The position numbers and the translations under genes are program-made. A stretch of DNA of 64,000 bases, taken from the NCBI RefSeq assembly GCF_048541825.1, contig NZ_CP183332.1:558001-622000 (forward strand). Direction: 5' to 3'. How positions within the stretch are numbered: position 1 is the stretch's first letter; every line of letters starts with the position of its first letter. Of this stretch, positions 26,610 through 35,882 are shown piece by piece. A model generated the notes under the pieces. The model saw nothing but the letters and a program-made list of their open reading frames with translations. It was not told the origin of the DNA and searched no databases. The stretch comes from Caulobacter sp048541825 (GTDB taxonomy: Bacteria > Pseudomonadota > Alphaproteobacteria > Caulobacterales > Caulobacteraceae).

Positions 26610-27695
26610 CTAAATCAGCTCCACGTCCACGTGATGGCGAGCCTTCACGAGGTCGTAGCGGGCGGGGATCAGCGGCGGCGGCAGGTCGATCATCCGCTGC
26701 ACGGCCAGGCGCGCGGCCGAGGCGATGGCGGGATCCACCGTCACCTCGTAGCGGTCGAACACCAGGGCGTCGTAGATGTTCTGCAGGGTGATCCGCTTCA
26801 TGTGCGGGCACAGGTTGCAGGGCTTGATGAAGTCGGTGTCGGGCGCGTCGGCCTCGACATTGCCGGCCATCGAGCACTCGGTGATCAGGATCACCTGCTT
26901 GGGTTTGCGCTGGATGACATAGTCATTCATCGCGGCGGTCGAGCCGGCAAAGTCGGACTCTTCCAGGATCTCGGCCGGGCACTCGGGGTGGGCCAGGATT
27001 TCGGCGCCGGGATAAGAGGCGCGCAGTTCCAGGATGTCTTCGCGGGTAAAGCGCTCATGCACCTCGCAGCGGCCCTGCCAGGCGATGATCTTGACGTCGG
27101 TCTGGCGCGCCACGTTGCGGGCCAGGAACTCGTCGGGGATCAGGATGACCTTGTCGGTCCCCCATTGCGCGGCCGCCCATTCCACCACCTGCACCGCGTT
27201 GGCGCTGGTGCAGCAGATGTCGGTCTCGGCCTTCACGTCGGCTGTGGTGTTGACATAGGTGACCACCGGCACGCCCGGATAGCGGGCCTTGATCATCCGC
27301 ACATCGGCGCCGGTGATCGAGGACGCCAGCGAGCAGCCCGCCAGCAGGTCGGGGATCAGTACGCGCTTGTCGGGCGCCAGCACCTTGCTGGTCTCAGCCA
27401 TGAAGTGCACGCCGGCCTGGACGATGATCGCCGCGTCGCACTTGGCCGCCTCGCGGGCCAGGGCCAGGCTGTCGCCGACGAAATCGCCCACGCCGTGGAA
27501 GATCTCGGTGGTCATGTAGTTGTGGGCCAGGATGACCGCGTTCTTCTCGCGCTTCAGCCGGTTGATCTCAGCGATCAGGGGCGCGTGCAACCGCCACTCC
27601 ATCGGGGTGACGTGGTTCTTCACCTTGTCCCAGATCTTCGAGGTTTGAGCCTCGACATCGGCAGTGAAATCCAGGGCGGCAAAACCGTCGGCCAT
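26610..27695 (-). CDS. nadA: quinolinate synthase (NadA)
   Basis: 361 residues. The ATG at 27695 has a GGAG site a few bases upstream. The alternative ATG at 27725 would place the start within a palindromic operator and is less likely. The 4Fe-4S enzyme condenses iminoaspartate with dihydroxyacetone phosphate. VILAHNYMTTEIFHGVGDFVGDSLALAREA, the Cys in LAGCSLASSI, and CNLCPHMKRITLQNIYDAL are the expected substrate and cluster motifs. Confidence 0.95.
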   Translation of the reverse strand: MADGFAALDFTADVEAQTSKIWDKVKNHVTPMEWRLHAPLIAEINRLKREKNAVILAHNYMTTEIFHGVGDFVGDSLALAREAAKCDAAIIVQAGVHFMAETSKVLAPDKRVLIPDLLAGCSLASSITGADVRMIKARYPGVPVVTYVNTTADVKAETDICCTSANAVQVVEWAAAQWGTDKVILIPDEFLARNVARQTDVKIIAWQGRCEVHERFTREDILELRASYPGAEILAHPECPAEILEESDFAGSTAAMNDYVIQRKPKQVILITECSMAGNVEADAPDTDFIKPCNLCPHMKRITLQNIYDALVFDRYEVTVDPAIASAARLAVQRMIDLPPPLIPARYDLVKARHHVDVELI

Positions 27696-27708
27696 CAGAT
27701 TCTCCGTT

Positions 27709-27725
27709 ATGCTCAAACTGAGCAT
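27709..27725. promoter_or_regulatory. palindromic operator, proximal copy, nadA (NadQ-like)
   Basis: Perfect 7-bp arms ATGCTCA and TGAGCAT around a 3-base centre. It lies 14 bases upstream of the chosen nadA start. A second copy of the same 17-mer (15 of 17 positions match) lies 71 bases further upstream. Paired sites in front of the de novo NAD operon fit the NadQ repressor described for alphaproteobacteria; I rely on memory for that motif. Confidence 0.65.
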
Positions 27726-27776
27726 TACCAGGGTCTCAAAAAACGCCGGAGCAGGGTGAGCCGGTCCGACGCTCGG

Positions 27777-27799
27777 CTTATGCTGAAATTGAGCATAAG
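27777..27799. promoter_or_regulatory. palindromic operator, distal copy, nadA (NadQ-like)
   Basis: 8-bp arms CTTATGCT and AGCATAAG around GAAATTG. The inner 17 bases match the proximal copy at 15 positions. Spacing between copy centres is 71 bases, close to seven helical turns, which would allow a bound repressor to contact both sites. No regulator gene is in this window. Confidence 0.65.
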
Positions 27800-27899
27800 T
27801 GACTTTCAGTTATATAGACCCTTGTGATGGGAATGCAAAGGGCTGACGAGGGAACCGAGGTTCACACTTGGGACCGTCACGCGACAGGCGTCCGCTGGT

Positions 27900-28439
27900 C
27901 TACGCCTCTCGCAGCTCCAGCATCGTGAGCGGCGCAAGCCCCCGCTCGATGCGGACCAGGTCCAGAACGCCGACGATCTGTTGTGATCGCCAGTGGCTCA
28001 GGAAATAGACTATCGGCCCCAGGCTGGCCCCCACGCCGAACTGTATGGCCATATCGGGATGGGCGCCGACGAAGCTCATGACGCTGGCGCCGGCCAGTTC
28101 GGCCAGCAGGGCCATGATCGAAAACGGGATGGTCAAATATCCGATGATGACCGCCCGCAGTATCTGATCCTGGCGCCGCGCATTCAGGCCGGCCAGTGCG
28201 GACAGCGCGTCGAATAGAGCGTCATCCACGTCCTTCAACAGCTCGAAGGTCTTTAGCGTCGAAGGATTCTTTCGAAAGCCGCTGACGAAATCGACGCCCG
28301 AATAGCCCCAGGCGCCCGGCGTGAAGACGCTTGACGGGATCAGGCTCCAGACCGGGAACAGGGTCCGCACGCTGTTCCAGAGAGTCCAGACATCGCCGCG
28401 TGCCGCGTGTGCGGTTTCGCCCGATTGCATCTTCGCCAT
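27900..28439 (-). CDS. hypothetical membrane protein
   Basis: 179 residues from the ATG at 28439. Two long hydrophobic segments (about 110-130 and 140-165) follow a soluble N-terminal half with GAWGYSGVDFVSGFRKNPSTLKTFELLKDV. I recognise no family. It lies 41 bases downstream of the hybrid kinase stop on the same strand and may be co-transcribed with it. Confidence 0.55.
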   Translation of the reverse strand: MAKMQSGETAHAARGDVWTLWNSVRTLFPVWSLIPSSVFTPGAWGYSGVDFVSGFRKNPSTLKTFELLKDVDDALFDALSALAGLNARRQDQILRAVIIGYLTIPFSIMALLAELAGASVMSFVGAHPDMAIQFGVGASLGPIVYFLSHWRSQQIVGVLDLVRIERGLAPLTMLELREA

Positions 28440-28480
28440 CAGTGGCCCCCGCCTCGCCCGTTTCCGGAATCCCTGTTCAA

Positions 28481-30910
28481 CTAGATAGGCGCTGATGGCA
28501 AGTCGCGCCCCGCCCGCGCCGCGCTCAGCACCCTGGCCAGGCCGTCCAGCGAGAACGGCTTGCTCAGGAACGGCCATGCGCCGGCCTGGGCGCGGCCCTG
28601 TTCGCCGCCGGTATAGCCTGAGCACAGCACCACCGGCAGGCCGGGGCGTGCCGTCGCCAGGTGCTCGGCCAGATCCACGCCGCTGCGGCCGCCGGGCATG
28701 ATCACGTCGCTGAGCACCAGATCGATGGCGGCGTCTTGCTCAAGGCGTTCCAGCGCGTCGTCCACGCCGCCCGCGCGGATCACCGTATGACCCAGATCCT
28801 GGAGCATGGCGTCGACCAGTTCGGCCACCTGGGGGTCATCCTCAACCAGCAGCACCCGCGACGGGATCTGCCCGGCCACGTGGTCGATGGCGGCCTCGTG
28901 GGCGTCGAGGTCGGCCGCCTCGGCGATGGGCAGCAGCATGGCCACGGTCGCGCCCTGGCCTGGCCGGGTCTCGATATCGACCGAGCCGCCGCTCTGGCGG
29001 GCGAAGCCATAGGCCTGCGACAGGCCAAGGCCCGTCCCTTCGCCGGGCGGCTTGGTGGTGAAGAAGGGTTCGATGGCCCGGGCAGCGGTCTCGGCGTCCA
29101 TGCCAGAGCCGGTGTCGCGCACCGCGACGCGCAGATACTGGCCAGGGCCGACATCGCCGACCGCCTGGGTCAGGGTGACGGGCCGCGTCTCGATGGTCAC
29201 CTCGCCGCCGGCCGGTGTCGCGTCGCGCGCATTGACCACCAGGTTCAGCAGCGCCGCCTCGAACTGGCCGGAATCGACCAGGGCGTTGCGCACGCCGCCA
29301 CCCAGCCGCAGGTGGAAGCCGTAGGCGTCGCCCAGGGCGCGGCGCAGCAGGCCCTCGCTCTCGGCGATCAGGCGGTCGATGCGACACACCTCGGGGCGCA
29401 GGGGCTGGCGGCGGGCGAAGGCCAGCAGGTGCTGGGTCAGCTTTTCGCCGCGCCTGGCGGCGGCCATGGCGGCGGCGATCATCCGCTGACGGCGTGCCTC
29501 GTCGTCGGGATTGCGGTCAACCACATCCAGCGCGCCGATGATCACTGTCAGCAGGTTGTTAAAGTCATGGGCCACCCCGCCGGTCAGTTGGCCGATGGCC
29601 TCCAGCTTCTGCGACTGGAACAGCGCTGCCTGGGCGGCGTCGCGCTCGGCGACGGCGGCCTGCACCCGCTCGGCCAGCAGTTCGTTGACCCCCGCCAGAT
29701 CAGCCTCGGCTTGCTTGGCGTCGGTGATGTCAAAGGCGATGCCGATGAAGCCGTCGAAGCCGCCGCCCGGGTCTAGCCGAGGCTGGGAGAACGACTTTAG
29801 CCAGCGCATCTGGCCATCGCCGCGGCGATATCGACCCTCGAGAGAGAACGGCTTGCGCGAGCCCTCGCCGGAGATCTGGCCCTTGAGGATGCCGGGCAGG
29901 TCATGCGGATCCAGTCGGGTACGCCAGTCCAGGTTGAGGGCCGCCTCGTAGTCGATTCCGGCGAAGTCCGCATAGGCCTTGTTGACGAACTCGCGCTGGC
30001 CGTCGATTCGCGACACCCACATCAGGGCCGGTGCACTGTCGGCGAGGCTGCGGAACCGCGCTTCGCTCTCGCGCAGGCGTTCGTCGTCGCGGCGACGGCT
30101 GGTGACATCAAAGTTCAGGCCCAGCATCTGGACCGAGCGGCCCGCCGCGTTTTGCAGCACCTCGCCGCGGGCATGAATCCAGCGCTCGCCCTGGCTCAGA
30201 TCCGCCAGACGAAACTCGACCTCGCAAGGGCCGCCCTGACGCACCGAGGCGCGGATACTGTCGAGGACCATCTGGCGATCGTCGGGATGGAACGTCGCGT
30301 TCATGCGGGGCCAGTCGACCGGCTCGTCCAGCGGCAGGCCCAGGTTTCGCCGCGCGCTGGCCGAAAGGTGCAGACGATCGGTCACGATATCCCATTCCCA
30401 GGGCCCGACGCTGGCGGCGGTCTGGACGAGTTCCAGCCGAACCTGCGCGTCTTGCCGCTCGCGGCGCGCCTGGGTCAGGCTGTGCATGGCTCCGCGCAGC
30501 GCCTCGGCGACGACCAGAGTGATCGCGGCCGAGATCAGGAAGATCACCATGCTGGCGACCTCGTCCTCCGACAGGGCTTCGCCGAAACGGCCGCCCCACA
30601 GCCACCAGCCAAAGGCCGCGCCGCCGATGATGGGCACCAGGCCCCACTGCCAGCCGGCATAGAGCGCGACCAGCACGATGGCCGGGAAGAAGGGCTGGGT
30701 CGCCCCGACGCTGTCACTCAGGCCCAGAAGCGCAACCCGCATCAAAACGGCCGCCGAGACCGCGATCAGCGCCGCCACGGCGCAATGCCAGGCGGGCGGT
30801 GGAACGGGAGGGATCAGCCACGCGCTAATGAGACCGTGAAGCCGTTCACGGTCTCTGCCGATCGGTGATGATGCGGGGTGACCCACCTTTGTCGCTCTCC
30901 GCCCAAACAA
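28481..30910 (-). CDS. membrane PAS-domain hybrid histidine kinase with receiver
   Basis: 809 residues from a TTG; an in-frame GTG at 30886 is an alternative, and no ATG occurs before residue 50. Four or so N-terminal membrane helices (about 40-150), two PAS domains (about 165-285 and 290-410), then HisKA with the phospho-histidine in GGVAHDFNNLL (residue 448), HATPase with LLNLVVNARDA, VRDTGSGMD and GEGTGLGLS, and a C-terminal receiver with the acceptor Asp735 in LVLSDVIMPGG. Such hybrid kinases pass phosphate through a separate phosphotransferase not visible here. The signal is unknown. Confidence 0.88.
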   Translation of the reverse strand: MFGRRATKVGHPASSPIGRDRERLHGLISAWLIPPVPPPAWHCAVAALIAVSAAVLMRVALLGLSDSVGATQPFFPAIVLVALYAGWQWGLVPIIGGAAFGWWLWGGRFGEALSEDEVASMVIFLISAAITLVVAEALRGAMHSLTQARRERQDAQVRLELVQTAASVGPWEWDIVTDRLHLSASARRNLGLPLDEPVDWPRMNATFHPDDRQMVLDSIRASVRQGGPCEVEFRLADLSQGERWIHARGEVLQNAAGRSVQMLGLNFDVTSRRRDDERLRESEARFRSLADSAPALMWVSRIDGQREFVNKAYADFAGIDYEAALNLDWRTRLDPHDLPGILKGQISGEGSRKPFSLEGRYRRGDGQMRWLKSFSQPRLDPGGGFDGFIGIAFDITDAKQAEADLAGVNELLAERVQAAVAERDAAQAALFQSQKLEAIGQLTGGVAHDFNNLLTVIIGALDVVDRNPDDEARRQRMIAAAMAAARRGEKLTQHLLAFARRQPLRPEVCRIDRLIAESEGLLRRALGDAYGFHLRLGGGVRNALVDSGQFEAALLNLVVNARDATPAGGEVTIETRPVTLTQAVGDVGPGQYLRVAVRDTGSGMDAETAARAIEPFFTTKPPGEGTGLGLSQAYGFARQSGGSVDIETRPGQGATVAMLLPIAEAADLDAHEAAIDHVAGQIPSRVLLVEDDPQVAELVDAMLQDLGHTVIRAGGVDDALERLEQDAAIDLVLSDVIMPGGRSGVDLAEHLATARPGLPVVLCSGYTGGEQGRAQAGAWPFLSKPFSLDGLARVLSAARAGRDLPSAPI

Positions 30911-30965
30911 GGCTTGCCAAGACCATGGACGAGCTTACCTAGGACACGCAACACGGGAGACTAAG

Positions 30966-31445
30966 ATGGCTGTCGCGCCCAACACCGGACTGTCTGCAGA
31001 GCAACGCTCCGGGATCGCCGCCGGACTGAACAAGGTGCTGGCCGACAGCTATGCGCTCTATCTCAAGACGCATGGCTATCACTGGAACGTCCGGGGGCCC
31101 AACTTCCAGTCCCTGCACGTGTTGCTGGAAGGTCAGTACACCGAGGAATGGACGGCGCTGGACGCCATCGCCGAGCGGATTCGCGCTCTGGGCGAGCTGG
31201 CGCCGCAGGGCTATGCCGCCTTCGGAAATCTTTCCAGCATCAAGGACGGCGATCCCGAACAGGATTGGGAAGGCATGTTCGCCGAGCTCAAAAAGGACAA
31301 CGAGACGGTGATCGCCACCCTGCGCGCCGCCTTCCCGGCCGCTGACGAGGCCGGTGACGAAGCCACCGCCGACCTGTTGACCCAGCGCCTGCAGGCTCAC
31401 GAGAAACACGCCTGGATGATCCGCGCGACCCTGGGCGGCAAATAG
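30966..31445 (+). CDS. dps: Dps family DNA-protecting ferritin-like protein
   Basis: 159 residues. The ferroxidase residues fit the Dps pattern: histidines in KTHGYHWNVRGPNF, then Asp and Glu in ALDAIAERIRALG. Dps forms a 12-subunit shell that stores iron and shields DNA in stationary phase or oxidative stress. The N-terminus is short. A GGGAG ribosome site precedes the ATG. Only 55 bases separate it from the divergent kinase gene. Confidence 0.92.
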   Translation: MAVAPNTGLSAEQRSGIAAGLNKVLADSYALYLKTHGYHWNVRGPNFQSLHVLLEGQYTEEWTALDAIAERIRALGELAPQGYAAFGNLSSIKDGDPEQDWEGMFAELKKDNETVIATLRAAFPAADEAGDEATADLLTQRLQAHEKHAWMIRATLGGK

Positions 31446-31452
31446 CCGCCTC

Positions 31453-32682
31453 GTGCTCGCACCGGATTCCAAGCGCCTAGTCAGGGCCGCCCTGGGGCTT
31501 TTGCTGCTGGGCGGCCTTTCCGCGTGCGCCACCTATTACGTGCCGCGCGGCTATGGTCGCGAAGCCGGCGTGGCGCGGATCACGCGCGGCTTCTCCGACG
31601 CCGCCCTGGCCCGCTATGTGGCCAACATGGACCCGGCGATGCTGAGCCTGGCGCGCCGGCACGATCCGCGTCCGCACACCAACTACTGGGGCCGGGTGGA
31701 AGGCTGGGAGCGGCTGGACCTGGCCTCGATCCCGCGCTTTTCCGACGTTACGCCCGACTTCGACACCGCCCGCCTGATTAATAGCCTGCGTTTGGCCGCG
31801 CCGCTCGAGATCGAGGCGGCCCGGCCGTTCGTGTTGAAAGCGTCGGGCGAGGACCGCACCAAGGCCCTGCGCTGCCTGGCCCAGGCGGTCTATTTCGAAT
31901 CCGCCTTCGAGCCCCTGGCCGGCCAGGAAGCCGTGGCCCAGACGGTGCTGAACCGCATGCGCCACCCCGGCTATCCCAAGACCGTGTGCGGCGTGATCTA
32001 TGAAGGTGCCGCCCGCGCCACGGGCTGCCAGTTCAGCTTCACCTGCGACGGCTCGCTAGCCCGCGAGCCCAATCCGGTGCTGTGGGCGACGGCTGAGTCG
32101 GTGGCCCGCCGCGCCCTGAACGGCTTTGTGATGAAGGACGTCGGCGTCGCCACCCACTATCACGCCAGCTATGTCGCGCCCTATTGGGCCCCCACCCTGG
32201 TCAAGCTGCGCCAGGTGGGCCAGCACATCTTCTATCGCTGGACCGGGCCGTCCGGCACGCTGGCGGCGTTCAAGGGCAAGTATCGCGGCGGCGAGGACGT
32301 CACCGCCGACATCCTGCTGGCCGGCGACGAGCGCACCCTGGAGGCCGCCCCCGCCGACGCCCTGGCCGCCGGATCGGTGGTCAATACCCAGATGCTGGCT
32401 CAAGCCCAGGCGGCGGGCCTTGTCCCCACCACCCTGGCCCCCGGCGCCCATCTGGTAGCGGTGCCTGACGCCTCCGCCCCCGGCGGCGAGCGCTTGAAGT
32501 TCGAGGGCATGGTCGCCGGCCGTCGCATCCCGACGCCGGAGGAGATCGCCGAGATCAACCGCGCGCTGGACAGATTGCCCGAGGTGGCAGCCGAGAAGCC
32601 GGCTGTGGTCGAGGCTCCCAAGCCCCCGCCGCCGCCGAAGCCAAAGCAACGTCCGCCGAGTTTGTTCAATCCGCTGAACTAG
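31453..32682 (+). CDS. SleB-type cell wall hydrolase, predicted lipoprotein
   Basis: 409 residues from a GTG eight bases after the dps stop. An N-terminal lipoprotein signal (LLLGGLSAC) is followed by a linker and a Hydrolase_2 (SleB) domain at about 135-260, with CLAQAVYFESAFEPLAGQEAV carrying the expected catalytic Glu and later GCQFSFTCDG and ATHYHASYV. The last 30 residues are Pro/Lys-rich. It probably cleaves peptidoglycan glycan strands in the envelope. Confidence 0.85.
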   Translation: MLAPDSKRLVRAALGLLLLGGLSACATYYVPRGYGREAGVARITRGFSDAALARYVANMDPAMLSLARRHDPRPHTNYWGRVEGWERLDLASIPRFSDVTPDFDTARLINSLRLAAPLEIEAARPFVLKASGEDRTKALRCLAQAVYFESAFEPLAGQEAVAQTVLNRMRHPGYPKTVCGVIYEGAARATGCQFSFTCDGSLAREPNPVLWATAESVARRALNGFVMKDVGVATHYHASYVAPYWAPTLVKLRQVGQHIFYRWTGPSGTLAAFKGKYRGGEDVTADILLAGDERTLEAAPADALAAGSVVNTQMLAQAQAAGLVPTTLAPGAHLVAVPDASAPGGERLKFEGMVAGRRIPTPEEIAEINRALDRLPEVAAEKPAVVEAPKPPPPPKPKQRPPSLFNPLN

Positions 32683-32941
32683 CGTCAGGGTCGGCAAGGC
32701 GGTCGCCCTATCTCTACCCTTGTGCCGCGCCGTCTTAGGGGGCGCGGTCGTGCCTTACGGACCGGTTTGGACCGGAGACGCGACCTGCCCACAGGCAACC
32801 CAGGCGATCTCTATCAAGGCTTTGGTCTGGGATCGCGGTGCCAATCCATGCAAAAATGCATATCCGGTAGGCGTTTTGAAGCCATGGGTCTTTGCGGTCA
32901 GCCTGCATAGAAGGACCAAGCAGGCCTCAATTCAGGAACCC

Positions 32942-33343
32942 ATGCGCATGACCGCCGCCGATAACATCAAGCTTGCCCGTTTGCGCCGGTCTGTCGTGTT
33001 CGGACTGACCATGCTTGCCCTGGCCGTTTCGGCAGAGGCCGGCGCCAAGCCCAGGCCGAGAAAGATCGGCTTTTCTGTGCAAGTGATGACCACGGGACTG
33101 ACGAAAACCACGGTCGCCAAGATCGTCGTCAATCAGGTCCAAGGGGACTCTCAGGCCATGGATGCGGGCGTCGCGGTCGGGGACGAGTTGGTCAAGATTG
33201 ACAACACCGAAGTGCCCGGCAACAGCGTCTTCACGCTCAAGAAGCATATGGGCTTCGAGCCGGGTGTGCCCAAGACCGTGACCTTCAGGCGCAAGACTGG
33301 CGCACAATTCGAGGCTGTCTTCGTTCGCGCCGCCGGGCTCTGA
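32942..33343 (+). CDS. small exported PDZ-domain protein
   Basis: 133 residues from the ATG at 32942. An N-terminal signal peptide (LRRSVVFGLTMLALAVSAEA) and a single PDZ-like domain (about 40-130) with AMDAGVAVGDELVKIDNTEVPG. A small periplasmic scaffold or chaperone accessory is likely, but no catalytic domain is attached and the partner is unknown. The 259 bases before it hold no other gene I can support. Confidence 0.7.
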   Translation: MRMTAADNIKLARLRRSVVFGLTMLALAVSAEAGAKPRPRKIGFSVQVMTTGLTKTTVAKIVVNQVQGDSQAMDAGVAVGDELVKIDNTEVPGNSVFTLKKHMGFEPGVPKTVTFRRKTGAQFEAVFVRAAGL

Positions 33344-33396
33344 TCGGCCTTCTGTGACGTCGGCCGTGTCGGCCGTCGTGGCTTCCCGGATCAGCC

Positions 33397-34407
33397 CTAC
33401 CAGACGCCGATCTTCTCGGCCTCGGCGTGGCTGATGGGATGACGGTCGCGGACGTGGTCTTCCTCGGCCAGGAAGCGCACGGCTTCCAGCGCGGCCATGC
33501 AGCCCATGCCGGCGGCGGTGACGGCCTGGCGATAGATGTCGTCGGTGACGTCGCCGGCGGCATAGACGCCGGGCACAGCGGTCGAGGTCGTGCCGGGCTT
33601 GACGGTCAGATAGCCGTTGGCGTGGGTTTCCAGCTGGTCCTTGAACAGTTCTGACGACGGGGCGTGGCCGATGGCGATGAACACGCCGTCGCAGGCCAGC
33701 TCGCTCAGGTCGTCGGTGACCACGTTCTTGAGCCGCACGCCGGTGACGCCCATCGGGTCGGTATCGCCCAGCACCTCGTCGATAGCGCTGTTCCAGGCGA
33801 TCGCGATCTTGGGGTGGGTCAGCAGGCGCTCCTGCAGGATCTTCTCGGCCCGCAGCTCGTCCTTACGGTGCACCAGGGTGACCTTGCTGGCGAAGTTGGT
33901 CAGGAACAGGGCCTCCTCGACGGCCGTATTGCCGCCGCCGACCACCACGACCTCCTTGTTGCGATAGAAGAAGCCGTCGCAGGTGGCGCAGGCGCTGACG
34001 CCAAAGCCCTGGAACCGGCTCTCGCTCTCAAGGCCCAGCCATTTGGCCTGGGCGCCGGTGGCGATGATAATCGTCTCGGCCAGCCAGTCCTGGCCGCTGT
34101 CGGTGGTGATGTGGAACGGCCGCTTGGACAGGTCGGCGGTCAGCACGATGTCGTTGACGAACTCGGTGCCGACATGCTCGGCCTGGGCCTTCATCTGGTC
34201 CATCAGCCACGGGCCCTGGATCACGTCAGCGAAGCCCGGATAGTTCTCGACATCGGTGGTGATGGTCAGCTGGCCGCCGGGCTGGATGCCGGAGATCAGC
34301 ACCGGCTTGAGCAGCGCGCGCGCGGCATAGATGGCGGCAGTGTAGCCGGCGGGGCCTGAACCAATGATCAGGCAGCGGGTGGTGCGGGGGGCGGTGGAGG
34401 TCGACAT
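33397..34407 (-). CDS. trxB: thioredoxin reductase (TrxB)
   Basis: 336 residues. FAD site GSGPAGYTAAIYAARA near the N-terminus, redox pair CATC at residues 140-143, NADPH site VVVGGGNTAVEEALF and FAD-binding GVYAAGDVTDDIYRQAVTAAGMGCMAA near the end. It reduces thioredoxin with NADPH in the cytoplasm. The last six residues (EKIGVW) are beyond the usual core. Confidence 0.95.
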   Translation of the reverse strand: MSTSTAPRTTRCLIIGSGPAGYTAAIYAARALLKPVLISGIQPGGQLTITTDVENYPGFADVIQGPWLMDQMKAQAEHVGTEFVNDIVLTADLSKRPFHITTDSGQDWLAETIIIATGAQAKWLGLESESRFQGFGVSACATCDGFFYRNKEVVVVGGGNTAVEEALFLTNFASKVTLVHRKDELRAEKILQERLLTHPKIAIAWNSAIDEVLGDTDPMGVTGVRLKNVVTDDLSELACDGVFIAIGHAPSSELFKDQLETHANGYLTVKPGTTSTAVPGVYAAGDVTDDIYRQAVTAAGMGCMAALEAVRFLAEEDHVRDRHPISHAEAEKIGVW

Positions 34408-34465
34408 GGGCGCAGATATAGTGTCGATTCCAGCTTAGCGCGATGGCCGCGTTACGGGGGGAATC

Positions 34466-34765
34466 ATGAAAGCGGGTTTGCCGATCGGTATTGGCGTGGG
34501 GATCGCCATCGGGGTGGCGCTGGGTCTGGCGCTCGACAATCTGGCCCTGGGCCTCAGCCTGGGGGTCGCCATCGGCGCCGGCTCAGGCGTCGCGATGATG
34601 GCGTCCGGCGGGGCCAGGGAAAAGGACAAGAAGCGGGGTGACGGCGGCGATGGCGGCGGGGTCCACGTCGGCTCCTCATCAAAAGGGTCGAAGTCAGACG
34701 ACGCCGACGGTTCCAGCGATGGGGACGGCGGCGGAGACGGCGGAGGCGGCGGCGGAGGGGATTGA
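34466..34765 (+). CDS. small Gly/Asp/Ser-rich membrane-anchored protein
   Basis: 99 residues. Two hydrophobic glycine-rich segments (about 4-50) with a GIGVGIAIGVALGLALD pattern reminiscent of glycine-zipper helices, followed by a charged linker and a C-terminal tail almost entirely of Gly, Asp and Ser. No family recognised. The ATG follows a GGGGGGAATC ribosome site. Its composition is low-complexity, so homology searches will be noisy. Confidence 0.5.
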   Translation: MKAGLPIGIGVGIAIGVALGLALDNLALGLSLGVAIGAGSGVAMMASGGAREKDKKRGDGGDGGGVHVGSSSKGSKSDDADGSSDGDGGGDGGGGGGGD

Positions 34766-34804
34766 CGCCTCGTCCACCTTTGATGCGTTAAACTGGCGGA
34801 AACC

Positions 34805-35881
34805 ATGTTTGCCCCGGACCGCGCCATGACCGATGCCCCCTTTATCGAAATCGCCGGCCGCAAGATCGGCGCGGACTTCTCGCCCTATGTGATCTGCGAG
34901 CTGTCGGGCAATCACAACGGCAGCATCGAGCGCTGCCTGACCATGGTCGACGCCGCCGCCGCCACGGGCTGCGACGCGATCAAGATCCAGACCTATACTG
35001 CCGACACCATCACCCTGGATGTCGACCGGCCCGAGTTCAAGATTCACGGCGGGCTGTGGGATGGCCGCACCCTGTACGAACTGTACGAAGAGGCCCACAC
35101 CCCGTTCGAATGGCACGCGGCGATCTTCGAGCGCGCCCGCCAGCGCGGCGTGACGATCTTCTCCAGCCCGTTCGATGACACGGCAGTCGATCTGCTGGAT
35201 GCCCTGGGCGCGCCGGCCTTCAAGATCGCCTCGTTCGAGGCCGTCGACATTCCGCTGATCCAGTACGCCGCCAGCAAGGGCAAGCCGCTGATCATCTCGA
35301 CCGGCATGGCCAACCTGCAGGAGATGCAGACCGCGCTCGACACCGCCCTGGGCGCCGGAGCCGACGGCGTTCTGCTGCTGCACTGCGTGTCCAGCTATCC
35401 GGCCACCTTCGCCGACGCCAATGTGCGGACGGTGGCGGACATGGCCGCCCGCTTCGGCTGCCCCGTGGGCCTTTCGGATCATACGCCGGGCACGGCGGCC
35501 TCGGTGGCGGCAGTCTCGGTCGGCGCCTGCGCGGTGGAGAAGCACTTCACCCTGGCCCGTGCCGACGGCGGTCCCGATGCGGCCTTCAGCCTGGAGCCCT
35601 CTGAGTTCAAGGCTCTGGTCGACGATACCAAGAACGCCTGGGCCTCGCTGGGCCGCGCCCACTACGACACCCTGGGCTCGGAGGCGACGTCCCTGCTCTT
35701 CCGCCGCTCGCTTTATGTCACCGCCGATGTGAAGGCGGGCGAGCCCCTGACCAAGGCCAATATCCGCTCGGTCCGCCCCGGCAACGGCCTGCCGCCCGCC
35801 GACCTCGACAAGGTGCTGGCGGGCAAGGCATCGCGCGACCTGACCCGCGGCGAGCCGCTGGACTGGTCGATGGTGGGTTAG
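34805..35881 (+). CDS. pseI: pseudaminic acid synthase (PseI/NeuB family)
   Basis: 358 residues; an ATG at 34826 (MTDAPFIEIAGRKIG) is an alternative start. Condenses a 6-deoxy-diacetamido-altrose with phosphoenolpyruvate to give pseudaminic acid, a nonulosonate used on flagellin in this group. Both domains are present: the NeuB barrel (ICELSGNHNGSIERCLTMVDAAAATGCDAIKIQ, LSDHTPG, AVEKHFTLARADGGPDAAFSLEP) and the C-terminal SAF antifreeze-like domain (RRSLYVTADVKAGEPLTKANIRSVRPGNGLPP). Legionaminic or sialic acid synthesis is possible, but the PseG gene nearby favours pseudaminic acid. Confidence 0.88.
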   Translation: MFAPDRAMTDAPFIEIAGRKIGADFSPYVICELSGNHNGSIERCLTMVDAAAATGCDAIKIQTYTADTITLDVDRPEFKIHGGLWDGRTLYELYEEAHTPFEWHAAIFERARQRGVTIFSSPFDDTAVDLLDALGAPAFKIASFEAVDIPLIQYAASKGKPLIISTGMANLQEMQTALDTALGAGADGVLLLHCVSSYPATFADANVRTVADMAARFGCPVGLSDHTPGTAASVAAVSVGACAVEKHFTLARADGGPDAAFSLEPSEFKALVDDTKNAWASLGRAHYDTLGSEATSLLFRRSLYVTADVKAGEPLTKANIRSVRPGNGLPPADLDKVLAGKASRDLTRGEPLDWSMVG

Positions 35882-35882
35882 A

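Noticed and set aside
27696..27725. nadA start at the ATG at 27725
   Set aside because: It lies in the palindromic operator, while the ATG at 27695 has a good GGAG site.
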